Source: Streptomyces regalis
GTDB lineage: Bacteria > Actinomycetota > Actinomycetes > Streptomycetales > Streptomycetaceae
Reading direction: 5' to 3'
Assembly: GCF_001509475.1 (NCBI RefSeq)
Contig: NZ_LLZG01000411.1
Location: 182,804-246,803, forward strand
Length of the DNA: 64,000 bases
Shown here: positions 24,366 through 30,668 of the stretch, piece by piece
Layout: each line of letters begins with the position of its first letter
Position numbering within the stretch: the first letter of the stretch is position 1
Translations under genes and position numbers: made by a program
The notes under the pieces: model-generated
Seen by the model: only the letters and a program-made list of their open reading frames with translations
The model's database searches: none
Told to the model about the DNA's origin: nothing

Positions 24366-25028
24366 ATGGCCATCATTCACCACACCACCCTCAAACCGAC
24401 CAAGCTGGAACTGCTCACCTCCTGGCTGCCCTCCCGCCCGTGGTACGGCGGCGCCGGTGAACCCAGGCTGGCCAAGGCCGGCGGCTTCCGGCTCGACGAC
24501 CCGCAGGGCGAGGTCGGGATCGAGTTCATGGTGGTCACCGACGCCTCCGGTGCCGAGCCGATCAGCTACCTGGTGCCGCTGACCTATCGCGGCGCCCCTC
24601 TCGACGGTGCGGAGGACGCCCTCGTCGGGACCATGGAGCACGGAGTGCTGGGGCACCGCTGGGCCTACGACGGCTGCCACGACCCGGTACTGGTCGCCCA
24701 GTTGTGGGCCCTGATGGAGGGGCGGGTCCAGGCTCAGGCGCAGAGCATCACCGACGCCGTCGACGAGGAGGTCACCCGCTCCTACGCCGGTGCAGGCCTC
24801 ACGTCGACGGAGGCCACGGCCCCCGCCACCGACGCCCCGGAGGGCACCGTGCTGGCCGCACCGGACGGCTCGACCCTCCGTCTGCACCGGGTCCTGCGGC
24901 CCGCCGCGAACGCCGCATCGCTCCTTCCCGAAGGAGCTATCGGCCATGTCGGCGGCGCCTGGCAGCTGCCGGACGGCACCCGCGTGCGCGGGCTGTTCGC
25001 CGCTCTGCACACCGGCGCCCGCGGCTAG
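24366..25028 (+). CDS. Maltokinase N-terminal cap-like domain protein
   Basis: A 220-residue protein resembling the stand-alone N-terminal cap of mycobacterial/streptomycete maltokinase. Seen: IIHHTTLKPTKLELLTSWLP at the start, then SYLVPLTYRGAPLDGAEDAL and GVLGHRWAYDGCHDPVLVAQ, which are characteristic of the cap. The kinase domain itself is absent, so catalytic activity is not expected; role unknown. Start ATG at 24366 is the first in frame, with no strong ribosome site. Its stop TAG lies within the terminator stem shared with the convergent gene. Confidence 0.8.
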   Translation: MAIIHHTTLKPTKLELLTSWLPSRPWYGGAGEPRLAKAGGFRLDDPQGEVGIEFMVVTDASGAEPISYLVPLTYRGAPLDGAEDALVGTMEHGVLGHRWAYDGCHDPVLVAQLWALMEGRVQAQAQSITDAVDEEVTRSYAGAGLTSTEATAPATDAPEGTVLAAPDGSTLRLHRVLRPAANAASLLPEGAIGHVGGAWQLPDGTRVRGLFAALHTGARG

Positions 25029-25058
25029 TTGTGTCCCTCCGACGGGACAGGCCCTAGC
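25024..25058. terminator. Bidirectional hairpin between convergent genes
   Basis: Inner stem TGTCCC/GGGACA (25032-25049) and outer stem GCTAG/CTAGC (25024-25028 and 25054-25058). The TAG stop codons of both convergent genes form part of the outer stem. Confidence 0.55.
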
Positions 25059-26217
25059 GGTCCGACGTCTCCGCCTGCTCCTCGACGGCCTTGCCCTCCG
25101 GCTCACGGTCCGCGCCAGGCCCGGGCCTGCGAGCCCAGGCGGGGACCTTGAGGCGCTCGAAGGTCCGGGTCAGCTGCTGGAGCGGGGAAGCCGTCGGGGC
25201 CGCGTCCGGCTCGGGCCGCGCCTCGGGCTCGGCTCCGGCGGACTCCCGGTAGGCCGCCAGCGCTGCGTGGGCCTGCTCGGCGGCCTCCCGGTACAGGTCG
25301 CGGGACTTCGTCATCGCCTCGAGCGCCTCGGCGTACATCGCCACGAGCTTGCGCTCACGGGCGAGTTCCTCTTCCAGCGTCAGCAGCCGCCAGTCCTCCC
25401 GCAGGGCGGTGACGGCCTCCTCGCCGCCCTCGGGCAGCGGACGCGGCAGCGCGGCGAACCGCATGACGGCGTGGATGAGTTCGGCCGGTTCCGAGCCGTC
25501 GAGAAAGACACTGCGTACGGCGAAGTCGTCGGCGTCGTAGCCGGACGAGGCCGCAGTCCCCGGCAGCACCACGGCACCACCGCGCGGCACCTGCACACCG
25601 AAGTCCCGCAGGGCCCAGTTCACGACGCGCAGCTGATGGGGCGCGGCGCGATGCTCGACCACGCGGTGCCGCAGGCTCGGCGGCAGCATCCCGGCCAGGG
25701 GAACGCGGCCGCGCTCGTCCGTGGTCATGGCCTCGTGGACGACGACATGGACGCTCCAGCCGTCGCGCGCTGAGTCCCGCAACACGCGTCGTACGGCCTT
25801 GTCGTCCGAGGGGAGGGGGTTGATGTCCGTCAGGCGCAGGCCCGTGACCGCATCGTGGTCCCAGGCCGCGTCCGGCTCCTGCGGCCAGAACATGGTGGCC
25901 GGCGAGGGCCATCGCGGGTCCCACGGGGCCTCCGCCTCCGCGACCAGCACCCACTCCTGCCCTTCGGCGGAGCCGCGCTCGAGGGTCAGCCGGGCCCGCA
26001 CGGTCACCGCCTCGGCGACCCGCCATCGAGCCTCGAAGATCCACTCCTGGGCGCCCTCGGGCCCGGGCACCTCCAGACAGTCATCTATGACCCGGCTGTC
26101 CTTGAGCTGCCGCAGACTGAGCCGGAGTACGTCTTCCGCGGCGGGGCCGACGTGTCGGCCACGGGCCGACCACACCGAGGGCGGGATCGTGGGGCGGGCG
26201 CTGGAGGAGCTGGGCAT
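25054..26217 (-). CDS. Uncharacterised 387-residue protein with coiled coil
   Basis: Not recognised. The first 240 residues are mixed alpha/beta without a signal peptide or membrane helix (SLRQLKDSRVIDDCLEVPGP; EARWRVAEAVTVRARLTLER). Residues about 280-345 form a Glu/Ala/Arg-rich coiled coil (LTLEEELARERKLVAMYAEA), followed by a Pro/Glu-rich tail. The start ATG at 26217 is the only ATG near the end of coding-like sequence; its ribosome site is weak. It stands alone, converging on the maltokinase-cap gene. Confidence 0.7.
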   Translation of the reverse strand: MPSSSSARPTIPPSVWSARGRHVGPAAEDVLRLSLRQLKDSRVIDDCLEVPGPEGAQEWIFEARWRVAEAVTVRARLTLERGSAEGQEWVLVAEAEAPWDPRWPSPATMFWPQEPDAAWDHDAVTGLRLTDINPLPSDDKAVRRVLRDSARDGWSVHVVVHEAMTTDERGRVPLAGMLPPSLRHRVVEHRAAPHQLRVVNWALRDFGVQVPRGGAVVLPGTAASSGYDADDFAVRSVFLDGSEPAELIHAVMRFAALPRPLPEGGEEAVTALREDWRLLTLEEELARERKLVAMYAEALEAMTKSRDLYREAAEQAHAALAAYRESAGAEPEARPEPDAAPTASPLQQLTRTFERLKVPAWARRPGPGADREPEGKAVEEQAETSDR

Positions 26218-26376
26218 GGGTCCATCTGTGGGCGGGGGTATGTGTCCGTACCAGTATCGTCGCCGCAGATGGATGCCGATCGGGCGGGGGGTCCGCACAC
26301 GGGGTGTGCACGATCCGCATAGCCCGGCCGCCGCTCACTCGTGGCCCGTACCGCCTGCGGTCACGACAATGACTCG

Positions 26377-26423
26377 GTGAGCAGGACCCGTCCACCATCC
26401 GCATTGGGGCGGGTCCTGCTCAC
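26377..26423 (-). terminator. Terminator of the lamin-tail gene
   Basis: Perfect 14-bp stem (GTGAGCAGGACCCG at 26377-26390 with its complement at 26410-26423) and a 19-base loop, 16 bp past the stop of the minus-strand lamin-tail gene. Confidence 0.8.
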
Positions 26424-26438
26424 GCGGCCCCCGAACGG

Positions 26439-26933
26439 TCAGCCGTGGTAGGTGATGTAGCCGTTCCCGTCCGGGTCGTTGCCGCTCTTGGTGTACGCGT
26501 GCGAGTCGGCGCCGGCGCCCGAGGGCTTGTACAGCTTGATGGTGTCCTTGTCGTTGTTCCACATGAAGTTGCAGTTGTCGCGGTAGACGACGTTGTTCGC
26601 GTCGGAGTCGGTGCCGTTCCCGCCCCGGAGCTTCACGTAGTCACCGGGCTGCAGATAGTGGTTGGCGGTGAAGACGAACTTGTTGCTGCTGGCGTCCCGC
26701 ACGACGTAACCCTTGAGGTTCACGGTCGCGCTCGACGAGTAGTTCTTGATCGTCAGGTATTCCTCGTCGGTGTTGCCGGTGGCGCAGTTGTTGGAGTCGC
26801 GGCCGGGCGCGTCGTACTGGATGCCCTTGATCTTCAGCGCGGACGAGTACTCGGTGGCCTGGGCCGGTACGGCGGACAGTGCGGCGAGCGTGCCTGCCGC
26901 GACGGCGGTTGTGGCGACAATGCGTATACGCAT
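26439..26933 (-). CDS. Secreted lamin-tail-domain protein
   Basis: A 164-residue exported protein. The Sec signal peptide (residues 1-26) has basic RIR, a hydrophobic Ala/Leu core and cleavage after AQA. The mature part is one lamin-tail-like (LTD) beta-sandwich: EEYLTIKNYSSSATVNLKGY, then FVFTANHYLQPGDYVKLRGG and FMWNNDKDTIKLY, the usual strand pattern. Two Cys may pair. Bacterial LTD proteins are extracellular, often attached to nucleases or surfaces; here the domain is alone and its function unknown. ATG follows GGGGGATAT. Monocistronic, with a strong terminator. Confidence 0.85.
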   Translation of the reverse strand: MRIRIVATTAVAAGTLAALSAVPAQATEYSSALKIKGIQYDAPGRDSNNCATGNTDEEYLTIKNYSSSATVNLKGYVVRDASSNKFVFTANHYLQPGDYVKLRGGNGTDSDANNVVYRDNCNFMWNNDKDTIKLYKPSGAGADSHAYTKSGNDPDGNGYITYHG

Positions 26934-27035
26934 GGAGAAATATCCCCCCTGTATGGAGCTTCTGTGAAGATCAGGAGTGTATGCAGGGCACGCGGACGCT
27001 GTGGCGACTTCACCGAAATGTGAGACAGGGACGCG

Positions 27036-27521
27036 TCAGTGCGGGTAGGCCCGTGGTGGCCGCTGACGCGGGAGCTCGTCGCGGAACTCCGCGATGGCCG
27101 AGCTGATCTGGCGCATGAGCGCGGTGTTCTCCAGCCGGTCGAGATAGAGGTTGCGCCGGGCCAGGGCGGGCGCGTCGACGCAGAAGTACAGGGCCATGAG
27201 CGGATTGACGAACAGCTCGCTGTTCCTGGTCCGCTCGGTGAACCGTACGTCGCCGAAGTCACCGCGTACGGCGGCCGCGACGGACCCCTGGACGATGCTC
27301 GGGTGGTCCGGCGTGCACTGCTGGGCATGCTCCACGGCGTCGAGGTAGAGGCTCCCCTCGCGGCTGTCGCGCGGCAGCGAGAACGTACCGAGGTAGCCGC
27401 CCTCGCGGTCCAGCGCGGCGAGGTTCTCCAGCACCAGGGAGTGGTTGACCCCGTGATAGGAGTCCACCCCGAACCCGAGGCACGCCACGAGTCGCACCGG
27501 AACCTCGTCGAGCCCGGACAC
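27036..27521 (-). pseudogene. DUF1152 family protein, N-terminus missing
   Basis: The 161 residues match only the C-terminal half of DUF1152 proteins, which are normally over 300 residues. Seen: LGFGVDSYHGVNHSLVLENL, REGSLYLDAVEHAQQCTPDH and RNLYLDRLENTALMRQISSA. The frame opens at a GTG without a ribosome site, and nothing resembling the first half is visible in any frame upstream. A deletion or rearrangement has removed the 5' half; the 600-bp gap upstream may be its scar. If translated, the product would be a partial fold. Confidence 0.7.
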
Positions 27522-27828
27522 GGCGGCCAGGTCGTGCGCAGTGCTCCGATTGGCCTGTGCGTCCTGGGTGTGGCTCTATAACACGGCTTGCTGCCCGATG
27601 CGACGTGAGCGGACTCGTGTGACACCTTTCGGTGAGTGTCTCCACTGAGCTGCAGGAGCGTGGTGGTGGGCCCGGTAGCGTGCGTGTCACTGCGAGGCCG
27701 GTGGGAGCAGTAATCACGATTCCGGTCTCCTTGAGAATCCGCCCCGTGCCCAGGAAAGCGACGCGGGGTCCCCGCCCCGCCCGGGTCCACACCGGAGCGG
27801 AAAGCGTCCGGCGGGGCGGCTACCCCAG

Positions 27829-28023
27829 TCACCGAAGCACCGCAGCCGGCGGCGCCGCAGGCGGCAGGTACCGCAAGCGATGAGCAGCGTGCCCCCGCCG
27901 GCGGCACGGACTGCGAGCCACCGGCGGGGGTCCATACCCAGCCATGCACCACGGCCGCTTCCCACGATCCAGGAAAACCCAGGATCGCCGAGGAAACCTC
28001 AGCTCATCTGCGACGCTGGCCAT
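27829..28023 (-). CDS. Small hypothetical ORF, weak
   Basis: A 64-codon frame, ATG at 28023 preceded by GGAGGAGGAC. The protein is Arg/Pro-rich with three Cys (RGKRPWCMAGYGPPPVARS, then a CRRRGH motif). The strong ribosome site is the main support. It overlaps a second open minus-strand frame, so a frameshift or decayed gene is as likely as a functional peptide. Confidence 0.35.
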   Translation of the reverse strand: MASVADELRFPRRSWVFLDRGKRPWCMAGYGPPPVARSPCRRRGHAAHRLRYLPPAAPPAAVLR

Positions 28024-28073
28024 GTCCTCCTCCAACAGGCGACGACCACTGCGGAGATGCGGAAATCGAGAGA

Positions 28074-28097
28074 GGGCCGGGGACTGAACCCCGGCCC
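28074..28097 (-). terminator. Terminator of fprA
   Basis: Perfect 9-bp stem GGGCCGGGG/CCCCGGCCC with loop ACTGAA, 22 bp past the fprA stop. Confidence 0.75.
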
Positions 28098-28119
28098 CGA
28101 CTCCGTCTCCGTCGGCGAC

Positions 28120-29484
28120 TTACGCGCCGCTCTCCCGGAGCATGTCCTCGCGCTCGACGATCTTCACGCGCTCACGGCCCTGCGGCTCGCCCAGCGCCTT
28201 CTCGGCGGCGTCGAGCCGGTACCAGCCGTCCCAGGTGGTGAAGCGGATCTCGCGCTCGGCGAGGAACGCCTCCACGGCCTCCGGCTCGGGCGAACCCGGC
28301 GTCTGCAGACGGCCGTTGGCGAAGTCGTCCAGCAGGTTCGCCACCGTCTCGTTGGCGTCACCCTTGGTGTGGCCGATCAGACCCACCGGACCGCGCCGGA
28401 TCCAGCCCGTGACGTACGTCGACTGCAGGTGCTCGCCGGACTCCTGTATGACCCGGCCGCCCTCGTCCGGGACCGTGCCCGAGTCGATGTCCCAGGGGAG
28501 CTTGGGGAGTTTGTCGGACAGGTAGCCGACGGCGCGGTAGATCGCGGTGACGTCCCAGTCCTTGAACTCGCCGGTGCCCTTGACGTTGCCCGTGCCGTCG
28601 AGCGCGGTGCGCTCGGTGCGCAGGCCGACGACCTTGCCGTCCTCGCCGAGGATCTCCGAGGGTGACTCGAAGAAGTGCAGGAACAGTTTGTGCGGGCGGT
28701 TGCCGACGTCGCGGATCGCCCAGTTCTCCAGGGTCTTGGCGACCATGTCGGCCTGCTTGTTGCCGCGCCGGGTCTCGATCGAGCCCTCGTCGTAGTCGAT
28801 GTCCTCGGGGTCGACGATGACCTCGATGTTGGGGGAGTGGTCCAGCTCGCGCAGCTCCATCGGCGAGAACTTCGCCTGGGCCGGGCCGCGGCGGCCGAAC
28901 ACGTGGACCTCCAGCGCCTTGTTGGCCTTGAGGCCGTCGTAGACGTTCGGCGGGATCTCCGTCGGCAGCAGCTCGTCCGCCGTCTTGGCGAGGATGCGGG
29001 CCACGTCGAGGGCGACGTTGCCGACGCCGAGGACGGCGACCTTCTCCGCTTCGAGCGGCCAGGTGCGCGGCACGTCCGGGTGGCCGTCGTACCAGGAGAC
29101 GAAGTCCGCGGCGCCGTACGACCCGTCGAGCTCGATGCCCGGGATCGGCAGCGCCCGGTCGGCCGTCGCACCGGTCGAGAAGATCACGGCGTCGTAGAAC
29201 GCGCGCAGATCGTCCAGGCTGATGTCGGTGGGGTAGTCGACGTTGCCGAAGAGGCGGATCTGCGGCTTGTCGAGCACCTGGTGGAGGGCCGTGATGATGC
29301 CCTTGATGCGGGGGTGGTCGGGCGCCACGCCGTAACGGATCAGTCCGAACGGCGCCGGCATGCGCTCGAAGAGGTCGATGGACACGCCGGGTTCGGCGGC
29401 CACCTCGGACTTGAGCAACGCGTCGGCGGCGTAGATTCCGGCGGGGCCGGCTCCGACGATGGCTACCCGCAGGGGGCGGGGCAT
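28120..29484 (-). CDS. fprA: FprA-type ferredoxin-NADP+ reductase
   Basis: A 454-residue FAD enzyme moving electrons between NADPH and ferredoxin, cytosolic. The FAD-binding dinucleotide fold is at the start (RVAIVGAGPAGIYAADALL), with FGLIRYGVAPDHPRIKGI next, the NADP fold at about residues 148-165 (KVAVLGVGNVALDVARIL) and the FAD end motif GWIRRGPVGLIGHTKGDANE (about 375-395). The length and motifs match mycobacterial FprA. In Streptomyces such reductases feed cytochrome P450s and other ferredoxin users. ATG start. The 5' region carries an iron-box-like site, so expression may rise under iron limitation. Confidence 0.95.
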   Translation of the reverse strand: MPRPLRVAIVGAGPAGIYAADALLKSEVAAEPGVSIDLFERMPAPFGLIRYGVAPDHPRIKGIITALHQVLDKPQIRLFGNVDYPTDISLDDLRAFYDAVIFSTGATADRALPIPGIELDGSYGAADFVSWYDGHPDVPRTWPLEAEKVAVLGVGNVALDVARILAKTADELLPTEIPPNVYDGLKANKALEVHVFGRRGPAQAKFSPMELRELDHSPNIEVIVDPEDIDYDEGSIETRRGNKQADMVAKTLENWAIRDVGNRPHKLFLHFFESPSEILGEDGKVVGLRTERTALDGTGNVKGTGEFKDWDVTAIYRAVGYLSDKLPKLPWDIDSGTVPDEGGRVIQESGEHLQSTYVTGWIRRGPVGLIGHTKGDANETVANLLDDFANGRLQTPGSPEPEAVEAFLAEREIRFTTWDGWYRLDAAEKALGEPQGRERVKIVEREDMLRESGA

Positions 29485-29530
29485 GATCAGGTTCCCTTCG
29501 AGCGGTGATAGATCGACTCGACGGGAAGCC

Positions 29531-29549
29531 TAAACTAAGGCAAGCCTAA
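29531..29549. promoter_or_regulatory. Iron-box-like site upstream of fprA
   Basis: TAAACTAAGGCAAGCCTAA matches the DmdR1/IdeR consensus TTAGGTTAGGCTAACCTAA at 13 of 19 positions, with the best-conserved right half. It lies 47 bp upstream of the fprA ATG, in the core promoter zone. Regulation by the iron repressor is inferred. Confidence 0.55.
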
Positions 29550-29575
29550 GTCGGTACGCGGGTCCGGTCTATGGG

Positions 29576-29596
29576 CTCATAAAGCGACTTTATGAG
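29576..29596. promoter_or_regulatory. Perfect 9-3-9 palindrome between csn and fprA
   Basis: Arms CTCATAAAG and CTTTATGAG around CGA. AT-rich in a GC-rich genome, 92 bp upstream of fprA and beyond the csn terminator. It looks more like a protein-binding operator than a terminator; the binder is unknown. Confidence 0.55.
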
Positions 29597-29650
29597 GCGG
29601 CGGCTCGTGCGGTCACTCTCTCATGCCGGTGCCGGCTGTGTGCGGGGAGG

Positions 29651-29680
29651 TCCGGCGCCCCGGCCGTGCGGGGCGCCGGA
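29651..29680 (-). terminator. Terminator of the chitosanase gene
   Basis: Perfect 11-bp stem TCCGGCGCCCC/GGGGCGCCGGA with an 8-base loop, starting 6 bp past the csn stop. Confidence 0.8.
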
Positions 29681-29686
29681 CGCCGC

Positions 29687-30505
29687 TCAGCCGATGTGGT
29701 AACTGTCCCCGTACACCTTCCAGTCGAGCGGCGGATCGAGGTCGAGGTTGCCCTTGCGCAGGAAGACCCGCTGGGCCGTGTCGACCCGGCTGGTGTCGCT
29801 GTGGGCCTCCTCCTGCTTCATGGCCCACACGCGCGCGTCCAGGAAGGCGTCCAGGTAGGTGACTTCGTCGCCGCCCTGCGCCGGCGGCCGGGCCCGGTTC
29901 AGGGCGCGCCTGCGGATGTTGCGGAAGCTGGTGGGGTCGTCGCCGTCGCCGTGCATGACGATGGCGTCGTAGTACGCGAACTGGCCGAGCACACGCAGCC
30001 CGTCGCTCTTGCCCTGCCGTACCGCCGGGTTGAAGTACACCCGGTCGCGCTCGTCGTTCTGCGCCTGCCGGAACGCCTGGTCCTGTGCGGCCCGGCGCCA
30101 GTCGCGGGGGAAGTTCGGGTCGAGTCCGTCGTGCGAGTCGGTGCCGTTCACCCGGCGCAGCGCCGGCAGGTACGGGGCCAGGACGTTGCCGGGGCGGCGG
30201 TCGGCGTACAGCTCGACGAGGTCGAGCATGTCACCGGTGCCGGAGCAGAAGCCGATGATCCCGGCGGTGTAGCCGCGGCCGTCGCCGATGTCCTCGATGT
30301 ACTTGTACTGCGCCTTCCAGTCGAGCGAGGAGTTCTCCGCGCTCGACACCAGCTGCATGGCGATCTCCTTCTTCGCCGGGTCGTCGAGTCCCACCGCGGC
30401 GCAGAGTGCGGCGGCACGGGGGGAGTTGAGGAGCGGGGCTGACGCCAGGGACGCGCCGATCAGGGCGAGCAGGGTGCGGCGCGACGTATGCGTGAGGTGC
30501 TTCAC
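29687..30505 (-). CDS. csn: Secreted chitosanase, GH46
   Basis: Endo-chitosanase of 272 residues that cleaves chitosan outside the cell. The signal peptide has an Arg pair (SRRTLLALIGASLASAPLL) and may use the Tat or Sec route. The mature enzyme begins about residue 34. The catalytic Glu lies in LVSSAENSSLDWKAQY and the catalytic Asp in EDIGDGRGYTAGIIGFCSGT, the GH46 signature; the rest (GNVLAPYLPAL; DWRRAAQDQAFRQAQND) matches the family. GTG start with GGAG. It is monocistronic, with a palindromic operator upstream and a hairpin terminator downstream. Streptomyces chitosanase genes are controlled by the ROK repressor CsnR, consistent with the operator. Confidence 0.96.
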   Translation of the reverse strand: MKHLTHTSRRTLLALIGASLASAPLLNSPRAAALCAAVGLDDPAKKEIAMQLVSSAENSSLDWKAQYKYIEDIGDGRGYTAGIIGFCSGTGDMLDLVELYADRRPGNVLAPYLPALRRVNGTDSHDGLDPNFPRDWRRAAQDQAFRQAQNDERDRVYFNPAVRQGKSDGLRVLGQFAYYDAIVMHGDGDDPTSFRNIRRRALNRARPPAQGGDEVTYLDAFLDARVWAMKQEEAHSDTSRVDTAQRVFLRKGNLDLDPPLDWKVYGDSYHIG

Positions 30506-30557
30506 GGCGGCTCCAAGTGGTGGTGGGGGGTGGGGAGTTGGCCGTAGGCAGTACTGA

Positions 30558-30572
30558 TAGGAAAGTTTCCTA
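30558..30572. promoter_or_regulatory. Chitosanase operator, probable CsnR site
   Basis: TAGGAAAGTTTCCTA, a perfect 7-1-7 palindrome 53 bp upstream of the csn start. Chitosanase genes in actinomycetes carry a similar GGAAA/TTTCC palindrome bound by CsnR; the link is by analogy. Confidence 0.7.
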
Positions 30573-30668
30573 CCAGAAGCAGATCGTGAAGGGCACCCGT
30601 CGCGTCAAAGGTTCGTACCTATGTACAAACAGGCGTGTGCCCATAGGCGTGCGCGAACCGGCCGCCCG

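Larger units (their letters stand above)
27522..28119. other. Gene-poor interval between DUF1152 remnant and fprA
   Basis: About 600 bp without a convincing gene except the small minus-strand frame at 27829-28023. The sequence keeps high GC but no frame shows steady coding bias. It includes the fprA terminator at 28074-28097. It probably marks a rearrangement or decay site. Confidence 0.5.

Noticed and set aside
27632..27883. Plus-strand 83-codon frame in the DUF1152/fprA gap
   Set aside because: Arg/Pro/Gly noise with no ribosome site and no steady codon bias.
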